Shown: piece by piece, positions 60,319-64,000 of the stretch | Layout: every line of letters begins with the position of its first letter | Position numbering within the stretch: position 1 is the first letter of the stretch | Source of the DNA: Solirubrobacterales bacterium | GTDB lineage: Bacteria; Actinomycetota; Thermoleophilia; Solirubrobacterales; Solirubrobacteraceae | DNA length: 64,000 nt | Reading direction: 5' to 3' | Assembly (NCBI GenBank): GCA_027315115.1 | Contig: DAHUYQ010000007.1 | Location: forward strand, 1-64,000 | Position numbers and translations under genes: made by a program | Notes under the pieces: generated by a model | What the model saw: only the letters and a program-made list of their open reading frames with translations | Databases searched by the model: none | What the model was told of the DNA's origin: nothing

Positions 60319-62673
60319 GTGAACAACGCCGCCCGCGATCGTCTAGCCGAGATGCTGGCGCGAATGGCCGGGCCACAGGCTTTCAGCGCGTCGACGACCG
60401 CGCCGCCCGGCGGCCTGCCGCTCGAGGTGCGCGGTGTGGGGCCGATCAAGCTTCCCGTCTCGCAGGCACAGGCGAGGCAGCTTTGCCTGCTGGGCCGGCC
60501 GGCACGGTATGGGCAGGGAGAGCGAACCTTGCTGGACCGCGATGTGCGAGACACGTGGGAGATCCCGAAGAGCCGTATCAAGATCGACAAGCGTCGCTGG
60601 AATGAGACGCTGCTGCCAGTCCTTGGGCGGCTGGGGCGCGAGTTGGGTGTTCCGGCTGGACGCGCGCTGCGGGCGGAGCTGCACTCGATGCTGGTGTATG
60701 CGCCGGGGCAGTTCTTCCTCGAGCACCAGGACTCCGAGAAGGATGACGCGATGGTCGCCTCGCTCGTGGTCGGCCTGCCCTCGACGTTCAACGGCGGCGC
60801 GCTCGAGGTTCACCACGGCGGCCAGACCGCGACGTATCGGGGATCGAAGAAGGCTTTGTCGTTCGTCGCCTTCTACAGCGACTGCCGCCACCAGGTCAAG
60901 CCGGTCGCCTCTGGGTACCGGGTCGTGCTCACCTACAACCTGCTGCTCGACGAGGCGAAATCCGGATCGGCGATCGACCCCGACCCCGAGCTCGTCACAG
61001 ATCTCGCCCGCTGCCTGCAGGAGCACTTCGCCGCCGTCGATGGCCCGAATCGTCTGGTGTACCTGCTAGACCATGAGTACACGCCGCGCGGCCTGGGATT
61101 CTCGAGCCTGAAGGGCGTCGACGCCCGGCGTGTGCCTGCGCTCCGAGCGGCCGCGGACCGCGCCGACTGCGAGGTCGCGCTCGCGCTGGTGAGCGTGAAG
61201 GAAACCTGGAGCGCCTACGATGCGAGCGAGGTCCATTCCTGGGGCCGACGTTCAGGCTATAGAAACTGGGGTGGCTGGGACGACGAGAACGAGGACGATT
61301 CGTTCGACCAGGGCGCGAATGGGGACGGCGACTATGAGCTCGAGGAGCTGATCGACTCCGAGATCACGCTGGAGAGCTGGACCGGCGGGAGCAGCGGTCG
61401 CCTGGAGACCGTGAACCTCCCCGTCGGCGACGATGCGGTCTGCGAAAGCACCCCGTCAGGCGATCTGGAACCCTACGCGTCCGAGTACGAAGGGTATATG
61501 GGCAACTGGGGCAACACCCTCGACCGCTGGTACCGGCGCGGCGCGGTTGCGCTTTGGCCCGCGAGCCGCGCATTCATCGTGCGGGGGCAGGCATCCCCCT
61601 CTTGGGCGCTGCAGGAGCTGAGCGCCCGCGCAAAGAAGGGCGATCTGGCCGGCGCCCGCGAGGCGGCCACAACGCTCGCCCCGTTCTGGGAAGCGGCTGC
61701 CGCGCGCGTGGAGGGGCGAGCGCTCTTCGCCAAGGCGCTGCGTGCCGCGAGGCAGCTCGATGAGCCAGATCTAGCGATGATGCTGCTGGCGCCGTTTCAA
61801 CTGGAGACACTCACCAGCAGCGACGCCAAGACTCTGAGCGCGCTCGTCGACTCCTATGGCAGCAGATGGGCGCAAGAGCTCGTGACCGCATGGTCACAGC
61901 AGCGGTGGTTCCATCACCGAAACGGTGGAGGCCGTGGCGAATGGATCGCTTCTCTGCCGAAGCTCTGTCTCGCGCTGCTTCAGACCGGGCAGGCGGGGAC
62001 CGCTGCGGCGATGCCGCTACTCGCGGAGTCCTGGCGGTGGGCGAAGAGCTCCATCGAAGAAGGCCTGGCGCTGTCCGCGCCGAGCGCGCGCGAGCAGACG
62101 CTGTCCAAGCTCGTGCGCCCGATCGCCGCAGTGCTGGAGGGCGCCTCGACGATCCAGGCGTCAGATATTCGCGACGAGGCGATCACCGTGCTGCAGAGCA
62201 GCGAGGAACTGCTTGGCTGCGCGATCCCGGTGCTCAGGGCGACATCCAAGCCGCAATGGAGCGCGACGGGCCTCAACCCGCTCGCAGCGCACTGCGCTGC
62301 TGCCGTGCAGGCTCGCCTCACCCGTCCCCCACGTGCCGACGACGACTGGTCGATCGGGCTGCCCAACGGATGTGAATGCGAGCTGTGCCAAGAGCTGCGT
62401 GCCTTCCTCGAAGACCCGAACCGGACAAGCTTCGAGTGGCCGCTGGCCAAGGACAGGCGCGCCCACGTGCATCGATGCATCGACGCCTCCGAGCTTCCGG
62501 TGGCCCACCAGACCCGGCGGACAGGACGACCGTACACCCTCGTTCTGAGAAAGACCGACGCGCTCTTCGAGCGCGAACGCATGCAGCGTCGCCGCGATGA
62601 GAAGGACCTCGCATGGCTGCAACGGCAGGCACCCGCCAAGGCCCGCCGGTCGCGCGTCGTGGGCTCCTCGTAG
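60319..62673 (+). CDS. Large 2-oxoglutarate/Fe(II) oxygenase with C-terminal Cys/His domain
   Basis: A 784-residue protein. Residues about 115-210 form a prolyl-hydroxylase-type domain with H136 and D138 (FFLEHQDSEK), H191 (CRHQVKP) and R201 as iron and 2-oxoglutarate ligands. About 340-660 is an acidic and then helical region, and CECELCQELRAFLEDP with AKDRRAHVHRCID (about 685-725) forms a conserved tail with possible zinc ligands. This layout is commoner in fungal and other multidomain oxygenases. The substrate is unknown. GTG start with TAGACT 7 nt upstream. It stands alone after the RES/Xre pair. Confidence 0.83.
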   Translation: MNNAARDRLAEMLARMAGPQAFSASTTAPPGGLPLEVRGVGPIKLPVSQAQARQLCLLGRPARYGQGERTLLDRDVRDTWEIPKSRIKIDKRRWNETLLPVLGRLGRELGVPAGRALRAELHSMLVYAPGQFFLEHQDSEKDDAMVASLVVGLPSTFNGGALEVHHGGQTATYRGSKKALSFVAFYSDCRHQVKPVASGYRVVLTYNLLLDEAKSGSAIDPDPELVTDLARCLQEHFAAVDGPNRLVYLLDHEYTPRGLGFSSLKGVDARRVPALRAAADRADCEVALALVSVKETWSAYDASEVHSWGRRSGYRNWGGWDDENEDDSFDQGANGDGDYELEELIDSEITLESWTGGSSGRLETVNLPVGDDAVCESTPSGDLEPYASEYEGYMGNWGNTLDRWYRRGAVALWPASRAFIVRGQASPSWALQELSARAKKGDLAGAREAATTLAPFWEAAAARVEGRALFAKALRAARQLDEPDLAMMLLAPFQLETLTSSDAKTLSALVDSYGSRWAQELVTAWSQQRWFHHRNGGGRGEWIASLPKLCLALLQTGQAGTAAAMPLLAESWRWAKSSIEEGLALSAPSAREQTLSKLVRPIAAVLEGASTIQASDIRDEAITVLQSSEELLGCAIPVLRATSKPQWSATGLNPLAAHCAAAVQARLTRPPRADDDWSIGLPNGCECELCQELRAFLEDPNRTSFEWPLAKDRRAHVHRCIDASELPVAHQTRRTGRPYTLVLRKTDALFERERMQRRRDEKDLAWLQRQAPAKARRSRVVGSS

Positions 62674-62784
62674 CCGCCCCGCCCGGCCGCAACCGAAAAG
62701 GGTACGTCATGTGCGTTGGGTGTCAGAGTCCGCGCATGATGCTTGCGGCTCTGAAATTTGCAGAGCTCCGCGATAATCCGCGCG

Positions 62785-63309
62785 ATGCTTGTCCGCCACA
62801 CCGACTCCGGCTCGTGCCCGTGCGGCGATCGGCGCGCGTCAACGCGCGTCATGGAGGCATCCGACCTCGACGGAGCGGTGCGGGTGTGGCGGGCGGCGAA
62901 CATCGCGCGGGGAAAGCGCCCCGGTCTCGAGCGCATCGCCAGAGTCGCCGAGAAGCTGCAAGAGCCGACAGCAGCACCCTACGTCGCGGCCAGCACGGCG
63001 AGCATCGTGGGAATGGCTCTGCTGGAGTCTTACCGTGCCGCGGATGGCGCGGGAGCCATCGTTCAAGACGCGCTCCACATCTCGATGGTCTTCGTCGACC
63101 CGGCATGGCAACGACAGGGCGTCGGCAGGTGCCTCATGCGCTATGCGCTCGACACCGCGCGCGTGTCCGGCGCATCAAGCGTCTCGCTCTGGACCGGCCG
63201 CGAGAACACGGCCGCTCACAAGCTCTACGCATCCCTCGACATGAAGCCGACCAGCACTCGACAGGTGAGCGACGCCGTCGAATGGGTGCGCTACGAGCTG
63301 AACCTGTGA
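62785..63309 (+). CDS. GNAT acetyltransferase
   Basis: A 174-residue N-acetyltransferase. The acetyl-CoA motif is VDPAWQRQGVGRCLMRYALD (Q/RxxGxG/A), followed by VSLWTGRENTAAHKLYASLD. The first 25 residues contain CPCGDRR and may be outside the domain; the start could also be an internal GTG or ATG. The acceptor substrate is unknown. A broken acetyltransferase gene of another subfamily follows 29 bp later. Confidence 0.83.
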   Translation: MLVRHTDSGSCPCGDRRASTRVMEASDLDGAVRVWRAANIARGKRPGLERIARVAEKLQEPTAAPYVAASTASIVGMALLESYRAADGAGAIVQDALHISMVFVDPAWQRQGVGRCLMRYALDTARVSGASSVSLWTGRENTAAHKLYASLDMKPTSTRQVSDAVEWVRYELNL

Positions 63310-63338
63310 ACCCACCGCGCTTGCGGCCAGGAGACCGT

Positions 63339-63881
63339 ATGCTGCCGCTGAAGGTGTCCCGCGTGACGGTAAGAGACGCAAGCGAGAGCGACGCGCCGTG
63401 GTGCGCGGCGATCTACGCGCCATACGTGCGCGAGACGGCCATCAGCTTCGAGAGTGAGCCGCCAACGGCCGCGCGGATGGCCGAACGCATCGCGACGGCA
63501 ACGCGCACGCACGGGTGGGTCGTGCTCGAAGACGGCGATCGCGTCGTCGGCTACGCCTACGGCGGCCCGCACCAGCAGCGAGCGGCGTACCGTTTCTCGT
63601 GCGAGGTCAGCGTCTAGGTCGAGCAGGGCCGGAGACGCACCGGCTCGGGCCGCGCCCTGTACGAGGCGCTGTTCGAGCGGCTCGCGGCGCGCGGCTACCT
63701 GATGGCGGTCGCGGGCATGACGCTGCCGAATGAGGCGAGCGCGAGCCTGCACCGGACGATGGGCTTCGAGCCGGTCGGCGTCTACCGGAGAATCGGCTGG
63801 AAGTTCGGCAGATGGCACGACGTCGCCTGGGTGCAGAGGGCGCTCAGCGTCGCGCAGGATCCTCCCGCCGAGCCGCGCTGA
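63339..63881 (+). pseudogene. Phosphinothricin-type acetyltransferase interrupted by one amber codon
   Basis: Codons 1-92 read VRDASESDAPWCAAIYAPYV, FESEPPTAARMAERI and YGGPHQQRAAYRFSCEVSV, then TAG at 63615-63617. The same frame continues VEQGRRRTGSGRALYEALFE, NEASASLHRTMGFEPVGVYR and IGWKFGRWHDVAWVQRAL to a TGA at 63879. In Pat/Bar-like proteins this position is normally Tyr (VY), so a single TAC/TAT to TAG change explains the break. The other 179 codons look intact. The enzyme acetylates phosphinothricin or methionine sulfone-like amines. Confidence 0.85.
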
Positions 63882-63957
63882 GGCAACCGGGCTCATCTTC
63901 AGAATACGGGGGCAGCTGCTTCATTGCCCGACGGCTCAACTCGTTGCCGCTCTGCGA

Positions 63958-63975
63958 AACCCCCGCCAGGGGGTT
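63958..63975. terminator. Terminator-like hairpin
   Basis: AACCCCC-GCCA-GGGGGTT forms a perfect 7-bp stem with a 4-nt loop downstream of the acetyltransferase pseudogene. It may end the transcript. The last 25 bases of the window show no gene. Confidence 0.45.
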
Positions 63976-64000
63976 CGAGCGCGACATGGCGTGCATGTCG

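Noticed and set aside
60319-63309. Long open frames on the opposite strand of most genes (for example under the oxygenase, the sensor kinase and the ABC genes)
   Set aside because: They are shadows of high-GC coding strands: Arg/Ala/Pro/Ser-rich translations without conserved motifs, promoters or ribosome sites.
63339-63617. Short independent 92-residue acetyltransferase ending at the amber codon
   Set aside because: The frame continues after the TAG with the acetyl-CoA-binding half of the same family, so the short form would be inactive; treated as a pseudogene or readthrough case.
63945-63990. GTTCGAG in a GGGGGTTCGAG context resembling a tRNA T-loop near the right edge
   Set aside because: No matching T-stem or acceptor stem could be built on either side; the surrounding bases form a simple AACCCCC/GGGGGTT hairpin.

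Overview
The window is GC-rich actinobacterial chromosome. High GC, long antisense shadow frames, frequent GTG and TTG starts, many genes with a TAnnnT box 6-8 nt upstream of the start codon (leaderless transcription) and the gene repertoire fit Thermoleophilia/Solirubrobacterales best. That placement is an inference; the window holds no rRNA or marker gene. I found no tRNA, rRNA, CRISPR array, intact phage or insertion sequence.

Layout. 0-15 kb: accessory metabolism and defence. It has four DHA2-type MFS drug exporters, one divergent from a TetR regulator, a zinc alcohol dehydrogenase, an ECF42-type sigma factor with its DGPF/YCII partner, an SRPBCC protein, two alpha/beta hydrolases, an SDR, a VOC protein and a GST. 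15-18 kb: a lower-GC island of three unrecognised lipoprotein/membrane genes whose upstream regions are copies of each other. 18-26 kb: an FdhF/YdeP-type molybdopterin oxidoreductase, then a two-component system divergent from a lipoprotein, a membrane-fusion protein and a MacB-like ABC exporter. 26-35 kb: an HTH/PIN toxin-antitoxin pair, a frameshifted CAP protein, CYTH, cupin, methyltransferases, an FAD monooxygenase, a Ser/Thr kinase and an HxlR regulator. 35-43 kb: a SCO-like protein divergent from a small lipoprotein cupredoxin carrying a CuA-like ligand set, a LysR regulator, an R2-like diiron protein, a cold-shock gene with unusual flanking structure, and a second ABC exporter. 43.6-48 kb: a four-gene operon (MntP-like membrane protein, PQQ-type propeller, short cytochrome-domain-like protein, VioB-type ferritin-like protein) divergent from a short CDF metal transporter. 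48-58.6 kb: a secreted propeller, cupins, a second DGPF gene followed by a decayed sigma factor, hipBA, GST, gene remnants and a small autoregulated winged-helix/membrane pair. 58.7-64 kb: a RES/Xre toxin-antitoxin pair, a very large 2-oxoglutarate oxygenase, a GNAT acetyltransferase, and a phosphinothricin-type acetyltransferase interrupted by one amber codon.

Themes. Export and detoxification dominate (four MFS, two ABC systems, two GSTs, several VOC/cupin proteins). Three toxin-antitoxin families lie within 34 kb. At least seven genes are broken or reduced to remnants, so the segment is undergoing gene turnover. The most promising undescribed systems are the 43.6-47.1 kb metal/redox operon, the SCO plus CuA-like cupredoxin pair, the multidomain oxygenase at 60.3 kb, and the paralogous upstream cassettes at 16.2 and 17.8 kb. 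Functions are assigned by reading motifs, without database searches.
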